Shown in pieces: positions 1 through 6,352 of a stretch of DNA of 10,846 bases. Within the stretch, counting starts at the first letter, position 1. Each line of letters begins with the position of its first letter. The notes under the pieces were generated by a model, which saw only the letters and a list, made by a program, of their open reading frames with translations, ran no database searches and was not told the DNA's origin. A program made the position numbers and the translations under genes. Location: the NCBI GenBank assembly GCA_040756655.1, contig JBFLYN010000055.1:1-10846 (forward strand), written 5' to 3'. The stretch comes from JBFLYN01 sp040756655 (GTDB taxonomy: Bacteria > Bacillota > Sulfobacillia > UBA8153).

Positions 1-19
1 TCGACGAACCTGTCCCATA

Positions 20-95
20 ACGAGAAGCCCTCCCTCGGTTATTGCTTCCACAAAGGAATACCTACGGGATCAGTGGCTTCTCGTCCTTCTTTTTC
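20..95 (+). terminator. Possible long-stem rho-independent terminator
   Basis: Perfect 10-bp arms ACGAGAAGCC (20-29) and GGCTTCTCGT (75-84) enclose a 45-nt loop, and the second arm is followed by the T-rich run CCTTCTTTTT. The loop can itself fold: GGAATACC near its middle can pair with a bulged GGT-ATT-TCC series just upstream. This would end a plus-strand transcript that starts left of the window. The long loop is unusual for a simple terminator, so a structured RNA or the end of a mobile element is an alternative. Confidence 0.35.
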
Positions 96-140
96 CGTCA
101 ACTCCCCACAATTACTTTACTCTTACTCAGTGCGTTGTAG

Positions 141-190
141 CCGGACAGTGATATTGTCACCCTGTAATGGGACTGAGAAAATGTCACTAT
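141..190 (+). repeat. Possible left-end subrepeats of the degraded IS
   Basis: Two related direct motifs, TGATATTGTCAC (149-160) and TGAGAAAATGTCAC (173-186), sit just upstream of the transposase relic. GTGATATTGTCAC is also partly palindromic (GTGA/TCAC). From memory, short repeated TGACA/GTGATA-type motifs lie at the ends of ISNCY-like elements. That memory and the position are the only support. The true element boundary cannot be set from one copy. Confidence 0.3.
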
Positions 191-205
191 GAGAGGAGAT
201 TTCTA

Positions 206-527
206 TTGCGCCCCCAGGAAGCCAGACGCGTGTACGTGCGGGAGAGTTTGGCCGCCGAAGAACTCACCAGTTCCCAAGGTGCCGAGCTGCTTGGCTGCGA
301 TCCTAAGATCGACCTGCGGGTGACTGATCCGGACGGCCATGTGATTCCTCACCGGATACACTACTGTGACGCCCCGGCATAACTACGGCAGCCAGGAGCC
401 TATAGAACGTCGCTGTGATTCAATGGATAAGGGAAAATGTCAGTCCGAGTGCATCAGGAAGCAAGTGCTGGCCCTGGCTACCTCCAAGTATCATGGTTTC
501 AACCATATCCCGCCGCCCGGTGGGTAG
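206..527 (+). pseudogene. Degraded ISNCY-type transposase, N-terminal remnants
   Basis: An apparent TTG start at 206, preceded by GAGAGGAG (191-198), opens a 58-residue frame ending at 382. It reads like the N-terminal helix-turn-helix of ISNCY-type transposases: RRVYVRESLAAEELTSSQGAELLGC resembles the family pattern of a helix, then LT..QAAELLG. The usual arginine-rich RQV/RL and RNRGR stretches are eroded to PKIDLRV and HRIHYCDAPA. A second frame, ATG 423 to TAG 525-527, gives IRKQVLALATSKYHGFNH, which matches the next block of such transposases (VLAL...KY.GFN). Catalytic acidic residues are absent. The two fragments lie in the expected order with a frame change, so this is a relic rather than a working gene. 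The family assignment is by eye from memory. Confidence 0.42.
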
Positions 528-685
528 CCACTGGCGCCCTCCGGGAGCTGGAAAGCCCGTCCGTACAGGGGAGGCCGGGACGATAACCGCCTTCCCCTGC
601 CCTCAAACCCGCTGCACTTCACCGTTCCGGGACCCGGGGTGCCCCGGCGGGCCCCCAATCACTTGGCTAAGCCCCAGTTCCGGCA

Positions 686-715
686 TTGACAGTTCCAATC
701 TATGTCCGGTATTGT
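686..715 (+). promoter_or_regulatory. Sigma-A-like promoter of the permease operon
   Basis: A perfect -35 box TTGACA (686-691) is followed after 18 nt by TATTGT (710-715), a 4/6 match to TATAAT. The predicted transcription start is near 722, about 38 nt upstream of the first permease start. The promoter lies beside the transposase relic, so it may have come from that element's right end. Confidence 0.45.
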
Positions 716-722
716 GTTAAGT

Positions 723-743
723 GTGTAATACATATATCTACAC
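723..743 (+). promoter_or_regulatory. Partial palindrome, candidate operator
   Basis: Arms GTGTA (723-727) and TACAC (739-743) flank an AT-rich centre containing ATACATATAT. It lies at the predicted transcription start and just before the ribosome binding site. PadR repressors commonly bind ATGT/ACAT-type palindromes, and a padR-family gene is the third gene of this operon. Autoregulation is therefore an inference with a plausible site. Confidence 0.35.
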
Positions 744-759
744 TTAGGAGTGGGCCTGC

Positions 760-1239
760 GTGACATACGTCGCCGTGTACCTGGCGGCCGCTGGGATCCT
801 GGTACTGTCGCTAAGAAAAGATCCGGCCCGCACCAAGCAGGCTGCAAGGAAGTCCCTGAGTGCCTTTTTGGACATCCTTCCGGACTTCATGGCCGTGCTG
901 GCTCTCATTGGACTGGTGTTGACCATCCTGCCCCCAGGATCCATCTCCGCTATGCTTGGTCCGGCCTCGGGTTGGGCGGGCATGGCGCTGGCGTCCGTGG
1001 TTGGGTCCATCACCCTCATCCCGGGTTTCGTGGCTTTCCCGCTGGCAAAGTCGCTGTTGGATGCGGGAGCCGGCGTGGCCCAGACCGCCATGTTTGTGAC
1101 CACCCTGATGGCCGTGGGAACCGTCACCGCACCCGCGGAGGTCAAGTACCTCGGGCGCAAAGCAACGCTCTTGCGCAACGGCCTGGCCTTCGCGTGGGCC
1201 GTTGTGGTAGCACTGGTGCTGGGGGTGGTGGTCCGGTGA
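760..1239 (+). CDS. Half-size permease, ArsP/YraQ (DUF318) type, first subunit
   Basis: This 159-residue integral membrane protein starts at GTG 760, 9 nt after AGGAG (746-750). It has about four hydrophobic segments (residues roughly 3-18, 42-58, 72-98 and 108-158) with a short basic cytoplasmic linker RKDPARTKQAARK near 19-31. The motif GSITLIPGFVAFPLAKSLL (82-100) and the tail KYLGRKATLLRNGLAFAW are typical of half-length permeases of the ArsP_1/YraQ family. Full-size members are roughly twice as long, so this is one half of a transporter. The stop overlaps the start of the next gene (GTGA at 1236-1239), indicating translational coupling and probably a 1:1 heterodimer. Members of the family are linked to export of arsenical or other metal(loid) compounds, but the substrate here is unknown. 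Confidence 0.8.
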   Translation: MTYVAVYLAAAGILVLSLRKDPARTKQAARKSLSAFLDILPDFMAVLALIGLVLTILPPGSISAMLGPASGWAGMALASVVGSITLIPGFVAFPLAKSLLDAGAGVAQTAMFVTTLMAVGTVTAPAEVKYLGRKATLLRNGLAFAWAVVVALVLGVVVR

Positions 1240-1805
1240 AACTCCCAAGGGCCAGCCGGTACTGTCTCTTTCTTGCCGTCTTGGCGGTGGACCTCGGCAT
1301 CCTCGCCTTCAGGCCGGAGGTTGGATGGGCGATCCTGCGCACCACGGCGCAGAACTTCTACCAGATGGCCAGGTTCCTGCCGCCTGTGTTTTTGGTCCTT
1401 GGTTTTCTCGATGTATGGGTGCCCCGGGCAACCGTTGTGGCGGCGCTAGGCCAAAGGTCCGGGCTCAACGGAATGCTGCTGGCCTTCTTCTTGGGTTTTG
1501 CGGCAGCAGGCCCCTTGTACGCTGCTTTTCCCATTGCCTCGGTCATGCTGGCCAAAGGAGCGTCCTTTTTCAACGTACTGGTGTTCCTCGGCGCCTGGTC
1601 CACGCTGAAGCTGCCCATGACTTTGTACGAGCTGTCGGCCCTAGGTCCCCGGTTTGCGCTCACCCGCTGGGGGCTCAACGCCATCGGTATCGTGGCCATG
1701 GCGGCCTTCATAACCCGTCTATTCTCTGGCCGGGAAATGGAGAACCTGTACCGCCGGCAACCGGCGGTGCAGGCTGCCCGGCCGGGCAATCCGGCCAGGA
1801 GGTGA
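1236..1805 (+). CDS. Half-size permease, ArsP/YraQ type, second subunit
   Basis: This 189-residue membrane protein starts at GTG 1236, overlapping the preceding stop codon. Hydrophobic segments lie near residues 10-25, 45-62, 76-104, 110-130 and 146-163, followed by a polar, basic tail (164-189). Residues about 70-155 align with residues 64-150 of the upstream protein: SGLNGMLLAFFLG against SGWAGMALASVVG, then GPLYAAFPIASVMLAKGAS against IPGFVAFPLAKSLLDAGAG. The two are therefore paralogous halves that together match a single full-length family member. The stop TGA (1803-1805) overlaps the ATG at 1805, and an AGGAGG (1797-1802) for the regulator lies inside the 3' end. The whole cluster is one tightly coupled transcription and translation unit. 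Confidence 0.77.
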   Translation: MKLPRASRYCLFLAVLAVDLGILAFRPEVGWAILRTTAQNFYQMARFLPPVFLVLGFLDVWVPRATVVAALGQRSGLNGMLLAFFLGFAAAGPLYAAFPIASVMLAKGASFFNVLVFLGAWSTLKLPMTLYELSALGPRFALTRWGLNAIGIVAMAAFITRLFSGREMENLYRRQPAVQAARPGNPARR

Positions 1806-1810
1806 TGTCG

Positions 1811-2200
1811 GTGTGCGCCCACGGCTGCTCTTGCCAGTGTACCCAGCTTTGTAGTTGTGACCAGTTCACCCGGGGAATGCTCGGGCCTGCCCTGCTGTTG
1901 ATGATCGCCAGGGGGCAGGCCAGCCACGGTTACCAGCTGGTTGCAGGCCTGGCGGCCCTGGGTATCGACACCGGGACCGACACCAGCCGCATCTACCGTC
2001 TACTGCGCACCCTGGAAGAGGCCGGGTTGGTGACATCTACGTGGGACACGTCGGGCAGCGGCCCCGCCCGCCGGGTCTACCAGATCACGGCTGAAGGCAG
2101 GGGCTTTCTAAGCTCCAGCGCCCGCTCCATGCGAGAAGCCGCCTCTCGCATGCTGGCCTTGGCCGGTCTTGTTGAAAGTGAAGCCAGCGGGCAGGCTTGA
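1811..2200 (+). CDS. PadR-family transcriptional regulator with Cys-rich N-terminus
   Basis: The 129-residue regulator is read here from GTG 1811, 8 nt after AGGAGG. The in-frame ATG at 1805 would lie only 2 nt from that site but is the alternative start (131 aa). A winged-helix PadR domain fills residues about 19-100: MLGPALLLMIA, the hallmark SHGYQL, the recognition region TDTSRIYRLLRTLEEAGLV and the wing GPARRVYQITAEG. A C-terminal helix (about 100-125) would serve dimerisation. Before the domain is a cluster with Cys at 2, 6, 8, 10, 14 and 16 plus His4, suited to metal or thiol sensing. Such Cys-rich extensions occur in some PadR proteins of clostridia, with undefined function as far as I know. 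As third gene behind two permease halves, it probably represses its own operon. Ligand and operator are not known. Confidence 0.85.
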   Translation: MCAHGCSCQCTQLCSCDQFTRGMLGPALLLMIARGQASHGYQLVAGLAALGIDTGTDTSRIYRLLRTLEEAGLVTSTWDTSGSGPARRVYQITAEGRGFLSSSARSMREAASRMLALAGLVESEASGQA

Positions 2201-2224
2201 CCCGGGCACGGTCGCGGCCTGCCC
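2189..2224 (+). terminator. Weak hairpin at end of the padR gene
   Basis: Perfect 8-bp GC-rich arms GGGCAGGC (2189-2196) and GCCTGCCC (2217-2224) enclose 20 nt that contain the regulator's stop codon. No T-tract follows. It may mark or stabilise the operon's 3' end, but it is not a canonical rho-independent terminator. Confidence 0.25.
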
Positions 2225-2233
2225 TGGAGAGGG

Positions 2234-2346
2234 AATGGTGCCCGTTGCGGTTTGCTCGTATGGAACTGGGAACTTTCCGTTCTTTATCCAACGCCATGCT
2301 ATCTTGTGTGAAATCCGTTTTGCTTTGCCCACTCACTTAACTTCAT
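2234..2346 (-). pseudogene. Truncated IS607-type serine recombinase (TnpA) relic
   Basis: Reading leftward from ATG 2346, the frame begins MKLSEWAKQNG and then hits a stop after a frameshift near 2311-2316. In the shifted frame it continues ISHKIAWRWIKNGKFPVP and then YEQTATGTI. This reproduces the conserved N-terminus of IS607-family TnpA, a MerR-like helix-turn-helix that precedes the serine recombinase domain. Similarity ends near 2234; the catalytic domain and any tnpB partner are absent. The relic therefore has both a 1-nt frameshift and a 3' truncation. It sits directly behind the permease/padR operon and points toward it. Confidence 0.62.
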
Positions 2347-2363
2347 GTCCAATATGTGGACAT
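2345..2363. repeat. Palindrome at the start of the IS607-type relic
   Basis: Arms ATGTCCA (2345-2351) and TGGACAT (2357-2363) are separated by 5 nt. The left arm includes the first two bases of the relic's start codon. Position suggests a recombinase-binding or autoregulatory site of the former element, or part of its left end. No second copy is visible in the window. Confidence 0.35.
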
Positions 2364-2453
2364 TTAACCACAAAATGACATGCGCGGCAACGATCCAGTC
2401 GATCAGTTGAAACCCTATGCTGCTCCCGCAGCCTTGACATCGCCATCCTCGGT

Positions 2454-3314
2454 TCAAGTCAACTCCCGGCTGTAGCACACCATGGTATGCAGCTTGGCAA
2501 AGCCCTCACGCAAGTAGAGCTGGACGGTAGCCGGGTTGTCGGCGGCAACAGAAAGGACCATGGTGGTCAGTCCCATACCAGTGGCGGTTGCCATGCCCTC
2601 CCGGAGCAGGTTGGTCCCGAGCCCGCGGCCCTGGTAGGATGGTAGGATCGCCAGGTTGCCCAGTTCGGCAGTGCCCGGAGACTCCGGGCTCACGGCCAGG
2701 GTACCTACCGGGGTATCTTCATGGTAGAGCATGAGCATGACCCCGTCTCCGGGCCCCGGCAGGTACTCTGGCATAAGGTCCGCCCGGCCCACGTACGCCT
2801 CCTTGAAAGCGGCGTTAATCCCTTGACACCAGGCGCCCTCATCCACCCCGACGCGCAACGGTCTGACCTGGTAACCCGGCATCCAGCCGGACGGCGTAGG
2901 CGGAGAGGTCTTTTCCATGGCCCAGGCGTACCGCTGGACCCAAAACCCAAGTTGCTCCAAAAAGCCACGCACCCGGGTCAAAGCCTCAGGCAAGAACAGG
3001 TACACCCGTTCTAAGTCGCTGGTGTGTGTGTATATGGCCTCCCACATCAGGGTGTATGCTTCCAGGGTGCAGAGCACGGAGTGGAAGATGCGAAACCTGC
3101 CCCGGAAACGGGGGCCCCTAAATAGCGATACCGCGCCCGCCACCCGGTCGCCATCAAGCAGCAAGTAGCCAGGCTCGCCCGCTCTCTCCCGGTAGGGTTC
3201 GCCCGGGGGAAGGTAGGACTCGTCGTGCTCGGCGCCATGCTGCCGGCAGTAATCGAGGAACTCTGCTAACTGTGCCTCTGCCTCTCCTATGGCCACTGTC
3301 CTGAGCAGGCTCAT
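2454..3314 (-). CDS. Tandem-GNAT family N-acetyltransferase
   Basis: This predicted cytoplasmic acetyl-CoA-dependent acyltransferase has 286 residues, about twice a single GNAT domain. The C-terminal half (about 148-286) is a canonical GNAT fold: LGNLAILPSYQGRGLGTNLL carries the acetyl-CoA pyrophosphate-binding motif QGRGLG (228-233), followed by ADNPATVQLYLREGF (258-272). The N-terminal half (about 1-135) looks like a degenerate GNAT domain: GYLLLDGDRVAGAV, then RGFLEQLGFWVQRYAWAMEK, without the glycine-rich motif. This bipartite design resembles MshD-type and other tandem GNATs, but the substrate cannot be told. The start is ATG 3314, with AAAGGAGGG upstream at a rather long spacing of about 12 nt. 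The gene is divergent from the GNAT pseudogene at 3560 and stands alone. Confidence 0.82.
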   Translation of the reverse strand: MSLLRTVAIGEAEAQLAEFLDYCRQHGAEHDESYLPPGEPYRERAGEPGYLLLDGDRVAGAVSLFRGPRFRGRFRIFHSVLCTLEAYTLMWEAIYTHTSDLERVYLFLPEALTRVRGFLEQLGFWVQRYAWAMEKTSPPTPSGWMPGYQVRPLRVGVDEGAWCQGINAAFKEAYVGRADLMPEYLPGPGDGVMLMLYHEDTPVGTLAVSPESPGTAELGNLAILPSYQGRGLGTNLLREGMATATGMGLTTMVLSVAADNPATVQLYLREGFAKLHTMVCYSRELT

Positions 3315-3559
3315 GGCCAGCCAGCACCCTCCTTTCGCCCGTGGTTATGTGTCGCACCAGTCCCGGAAGTAGAGGCATTTCCCTGCGCGACCAAATTAGT
3401 CCTGCCGGACCAGGAAGCCTGCACCAGGAAGGGCTTGGCTGCTCTGCCGGGCGCCCAGCGTCCTTGCAGGCCCGGTGCTTTCTGCCGCGCCGGAATGCAG
3501 GCATCTCTCCAGGCAAAGCCCGGTGCTCCAAGAGGGTCTTGAGCCTAGTCGGATGCTCC

Positions 3560-4023
3560 GTGGAAATTGCCACTGAAGAGGATTTGACCGAGCTCAGCTG
3601 CCTGTTTGTGTATTTCTCAACCAACGCCATGCGGTTGGCAATAGGCTGGCCTACCTGGAGCCCGGAGAGTGCCCTGATCGCGGCCGGGACCTGGCCGGGA
3701 TCAGGGCTGACCCTGTTGCTCTCATCATCGTGGCAAAGGCCGGAGAGGAGCTGCTGGGGCTCGGTGGGGTCCGCCTCCAGGAGACTGGTATTTTGCCCGC
3801 CGTGGTCCAGTGCAGGTATGCGCTCTTGCAGGGCCTCATGGCCGTTGAAGGACGCCTCGGGCAAGGAGAGGGACGCAAGCTAGTGTACGCTGCCGAAGAG
3901 TGGGCCAGGGCACGAGGAGTCATGGCATGGGAACTCAAGATCTGGGATCTCCCGTGGTCCGTACAGCTTTGTCGGTCCCCCGGCTACCAGATGCTCAAAC
4001 AAAAACTAAGCAAGAAGCTTTGA
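3560..4023 (+). pseudogene. Frameshifted GNAT-family acetyltransferase
   Basis: The N-terminal part, from GTG 3560, reads VEIATEEDLTELSCLFVYFSTNAMRLA, like the ATEEDL..L..LF start of GNAT enzymes. Near 3635-3655 the homology jumps to the next frame: NRLAYLEPGECPDRGRDLAG, then DPVALIIVAKAGEELLGLGG and RLQET, then GRKLVYAAEEWARARGVMAW, LKIWDLPWSVQLCRSPGYQM, ending at TGA 4021-4023. All GNAT blocks are present in order, about 150 residues in total. The acetyl-CoA motif is altered (GRLGQGEGRKL where R/Q-G-x-G-x-G is expected), and the typical FYRSLGY is CRSPGY. One indel plus these substitutions suggest decay. A sequencing error could restore the frame but not the motif changes. It is not closely similar to the intact GNAT next door. 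Confidence 0.6.
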
Positions 4024-4450
4024 GAGCAAAGAGCAGGTAAGTCAGGCATGCCTACTGACCAAGAACTCATGTCACCGACCAGATCACAAGACCCCGAAAG
4101 CCTCTTCACTACAGCACCCCCGGTCATTCAGCGCAGACAAGGTACCGGGGGGCAACGAAGCTCCTGGCAGTCTACTTACCCGGCACCTGGACACTGTGCA
4201 GAATCACGGAACGGCAGGGCGTTGCTGCAGTTTTGAAGCTGCCAGCACGTCTGCCCGGACAGGACTGTGCAGCCGCCAGGTGGTGAGGACAGGGCACCTA
4301 GCCGGTCAGGGACGTTTTCTCCCGGCCACACCTATCCCCGGCCGTGCCGGTGTGCCGGGGCAAGCCAATGAGCGGGTGATATCGTTATGTGCAAACCTCC
4401 TGGCAACGGTTCCTCGGCATAACTACCCGGGCCGCGGGCAAAACAATCTT
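4024..4450. other. Gap with no recognisable gene
   Basis: Short open frames exist (for example 4048-4236) but they lack a convincing ribosome binding site and resemble no family I know. The one structural item is a GC-rich hairpin, CCCCGGC (4336-4342) with GCCGGGG (4354-4360), without a T-tract. The stretch may be eroded mobile-element or gene debris, in keeping with its surroundings. The 3' end must contain the promoter of the DUF1540 gene, but no clear -35/-10 pair was found. Confidence 0.4.
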
Positions 4451-4464
4451 GGAGGTGACGTTCT

Positions 4465-4710
4465 TTGTACAATGCGAATATCAGGTGCAGCGTCAATAAC
4501 TGTCATTACTGGGACAAGGGGAATTACTGCAAGGCTGAGAAGATCATGGTGACGTCGGACCGGGTGGGCGACACCACGGACCACACCTTCAACGCCCTGC
4601 AGGCCAACGAGTTCCCCAGCACCCCAGCAGGAAGCTGCCTGGAGACTTGCTGCAAGACGTTCATCGCCCGTGATGCCGATGCCCGGTCAGACGGCATCAA
4701 GCTCACGTAA
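4465..4710 (+). CDS. DUF1540 small Cys-rich protein
   Basis: This 81-residue soluble protein starts at TTG 4465, 6 nt after the near-perfect site GGAGGTGA (4451-4458). That site makes the TTG start more convincing than any downstream ATG. The first domain pattern (residues about 6-28), IRCSVNNCHYWDKGNYCKA, is the DUF1540 signature C-x4-C-x8-C-x-A. The C-terminal block CLETCCKTFIARD (about 59-71) gives the second Cys group and the typical TCCKTF-like ending. The spaced cysteines suggest metal binding, but the family has no established function and is common in spore-forming Firmicutes. The gene is alone on its strand, convergent with the YibE/F gene, and ends just before a shared stem-loop. 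Confidence 0.82.
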   Translation: MYNANIRCSVNNCHYWDKGNYCKAEKIMVTSDRVGDTTDHTFNALQANEFPSTPAGSCLETCCKTFIARDADARSDGIKLT

Positions 4711-4722
4711 CACCCCGGGCAA

Positions 4723-4757
4723 GGACCAGCCCCTCTTTTCATAAAAGGGGCTGGTCC
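4723..4757. terminator. Bidirectional stem-loop between convergent genes
   Basis: Perfect 12-bp arms GGACCAGCCCCT (4723-4734) and AGGGGCTGGTCC (4746-4757) enclose an AT-rich loop that extends the stem (TTTT/AAAA). It lies 12 nt after the DUF1540 stop and abuts the YibE/F stop codon (4758-4760). T-tracts are weak on both sides, yet the position and stem strength fit termination in both directions. Confidence 0.7.
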
Positions 4758-5885
4758 CTATTGAGGCCTCCAGGACAAAAGGTACGCCCCGGCCAAGGCC
4801 GTGATGGGTATGGCCAGGATGAGCCCAATGCTCCCGGCCAGGGCCCTGACTACCTCGGTGGCGATCAGGTCCAGGTTTACAATGCGGATGAGTTGGGTGT
4901 TGTAGGCCATGAAAAGCAGCATCAGCGGGATGGCACTACCGGTGTAGGCCAGGATCAGGGTGTTGGACATGGTGCCCATGATGTCGCGGCCCACGTTCAT
5001 CCCCGAGCGGAACAGGGCCTGGGGAGAGACTTCCGGGTCGATCCTCTTGACCTCGGCCATGGCCGATGCCACAGACATGCCCACGTCCATGACGGCACCC
5101 AGGGCGCCGATGATGATACCTGCAAACAAGAGCCCACGATAATCGAACTGGATCCCCTGGGGTATGAACATGAGCATCTGTGCCTCTTCAGCGCTGAGCC
5201 CGGTTAGGCGGGCGGCCGAGCCGGCCTGCATGGCCAGTAGACCGGCGGCGACGACTCCCCCGGTCGTGCCGGTGATGGCCGCCAGGGTCTTCATGCTCGG
5301 ACCTCCGATGACCACCAGCACGATGGCACTTAACACCGCCGCTACCCCCACGGTGAGCAAGATCGGACTGTGGCCTTGGAGGAGCAGTGGCAGGAGGACC
5401 TTGAGGATAACCAGCACCATCAGGCCCAGGGAGAGGGCGGCCTTGGCGCCCTTCACACCACCTGCGGCCACCAAGAGCACCAAGAAACCGGCAGCCAGGT
5501 AAAGGAGGTATGGATCCCGCAGCGGGGCCTCGATGAAGGCCATACCGATGTCCTGCCCGTCCAGTTCGACCAGCAGGACCACGCGGTCACCAGGGGCCAC
5601 CTCGATGTCGTAAACCGGGTGACCGCTCTTGAAGTGCTCCACCTCCACGGTGCGCCCGCGGAACTGGCCCGAGGTGATGGTCACCCGGACCAGCTGCCTT
5701 TCGGTGATGATCCCATACCCAGCAGACTGCTTCTCACTGGAGAGGATCTCCACAACCTTCGCCCGCACGTTAACTGTGGGAGGAAGGTCATGGTCCGGGT
5801 AGTTGGTCTGTCCCAAGACCATGCTCGGCACCATGAGCCAGGCCAGCATCAGCAGTGCCACCAACATAGAGAAACGGCGAGCCAA
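4758..5885 (-). CDS. YibE/F-like multi-pass membrane protein
   Basis: This 375-residue protein is read from TTG 5885, which is preceded by AGGGGGTGAG (5898-5889). A longer frame to TTG 5939 is possible but poorly spaced from its SD-like site. A hydrophobic signal or anchor (about residues 5-25) leads to a beta-rich extracytoplasmic domain (about 35-120, with RVTITSGQFRGRTVEVEHF and a GDRVVLLVELDG-like strand). At least seven membrane segments follow from about 126 to the C-terminus. Conserved-looking loops are GAVMDVGMSVASAMAE (263-278) and GRDIMGTMSNTLILAYTG (299-316), both characteristic of YibE/F (PF07907-type) proteins. The family is thought to be a transporter of unknown substrate. The gene appears monocistronic: its 5' side is a long gap and its stop abuts a stem-loop shared with DUF1540. 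Confidence 0.8.
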   Translation of the reverse strand: MARRFSMLVALLMLAWLMVPSMVLGQTNYPDHDLPPTVNVRAKVVEILSSEKQSAGYGIITERQLVRVTITSGQFRGRTVEVEHFKSGHPVYDIEVAPGDRVVLLVELDGQDIGMAFIEAPLRDPYLLYLAAGFLVLLVAAGGVKGAKAALSLGLMVLVILKVLLPLLLQGHSPILLTVGVAAVLSAIVLVVIGGPSMKTLAAITGTTGGVVAAGLLAMQAGSAARLTGLSAEEAQMLMFIPQGIQFDYRGLLFAGIIIGALGAVMDVGMSVASAMAEVKRIDPEVSPQALFRSGMNVGRDIMGTMSNTLILAYTGSAIPLMLLFMAYNTQLIRIVNLDLIATEVVRALAGSIGLILAIPITALAGAYLLSWRPQ

Positions 5886-5950
5886 AATCTCACCCCCTGG
5901 TCTTAGCAATCCATAATCATTCGACGCGGGTTGAACCAATACCTCCCGTG

Positions 5951-5980
5951 GGTATAAGTACTTGCCCGCAGATAAGTCAC
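5951..5980 (-). promoter_or_regulatory. Weak candidate promoter for the YibE/F gene
   Basis: On the minus strand GTGACT (about 5980-5975) is followed after roughly 18 nt by TATACC (about 5956-5951). Each is a 4/6 match to the sigma-A consensus. It lies about 65-70 nt upstream of the proposed TTG start. No stronger alternative was seen, but the match is within what chance gives. Confidence 0.25.
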
Positions 5981-6248
5981 GGGTAATCAGGGTAGCAAGC
6001 GCCGGTGAGGACCCGCCGCTACCCGGCTCCGCATCCGTGATGGGCGGTTTGGAACAAACCGCAGATGCCCTTTATCACGAGCAAAGAGGCTCTGCCAGCA
6101 CGCTTCGTCGAAAGAGTTCACAGCTGGCATGGCACTACAACGGGATCTCGTTTTCATCTTCTGGCTGGTGGATGAGGGTTAATGATCCAAGTAGTGATGG
6201 CTCTACGGTGATATTGCCTTTTGCCGCCGGTGACCGTTAAAAGAAAAA
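5981..6248. other. Gap with no recognisable gene
   Basis: The sequence between the YibE/F 5' region and the ABC-operon terminator holds only short open frames on both strands, with no good ribosome binding site and no recognised motif. It may be debris of a lost gene. Confidence 0.4.
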
Positions 6249-6294
6249 GGATGTCTCCTTTGAGATGTGAACCACAGATACACCGGAGACATCC
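6239..6294 (-). terminator. Rho-independent terminator of the ABC operon
   Basis: Perfect 10-bp arms GGATGTCTCC (6249-6258) and GGAGACATCC (6285-6294) are separated by 26 nt that contain a small inner stem (TGTG/CACA). On the minus strand the hairpin is followed by TTTTTCTTTT (6248-6239). It lies about 60 nt past the stop codon of the last ABC gene, the expected place for termination. Confidence 0.8.
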
Positions 6295-6352
6295 CCCCCG
6301 AAAACACGATCATGGTTCAGAGTACAGGCCAGACCGGAATTCCCAACGATTC

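Noticed and set aside
415..720. 101-codon plus-strand open frame
   Set aside because: Proline- and serine-rich shadow without a ribosome binding site; the transposase-like similarity is in another frame.
715..724. Nine-base string GTTAAGTGT shared with about 10719-10728
   Set aside because: Too short, and the flanks differ, so not evidence of a common IS end.
744..1248. Overlapping open frames antisense to the first permease
   Set aside because: High GC gives long antisense frames; hydrophobic permease motifs and the ribosome binding site support the plus strand.
2419..2432. GCTGC/GCAGC mini-hairpin after the tandem-GNAT gene
   Set aside because: Only 5 bp and no T-tract on either strand, so not supported as a terminator.
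4336..4360. GC-rich hairpin CCCCGGC/GCCGGGG
   Set aside because: No T-tract, no gene end nearby and no match to a known riboswitch; mentioned only within the gap description.
6209..6235. GTGATATTG-like string resembling the motif at 148-160
   Set aside because: A short single match without transposase similarity around it; best explained by chance.
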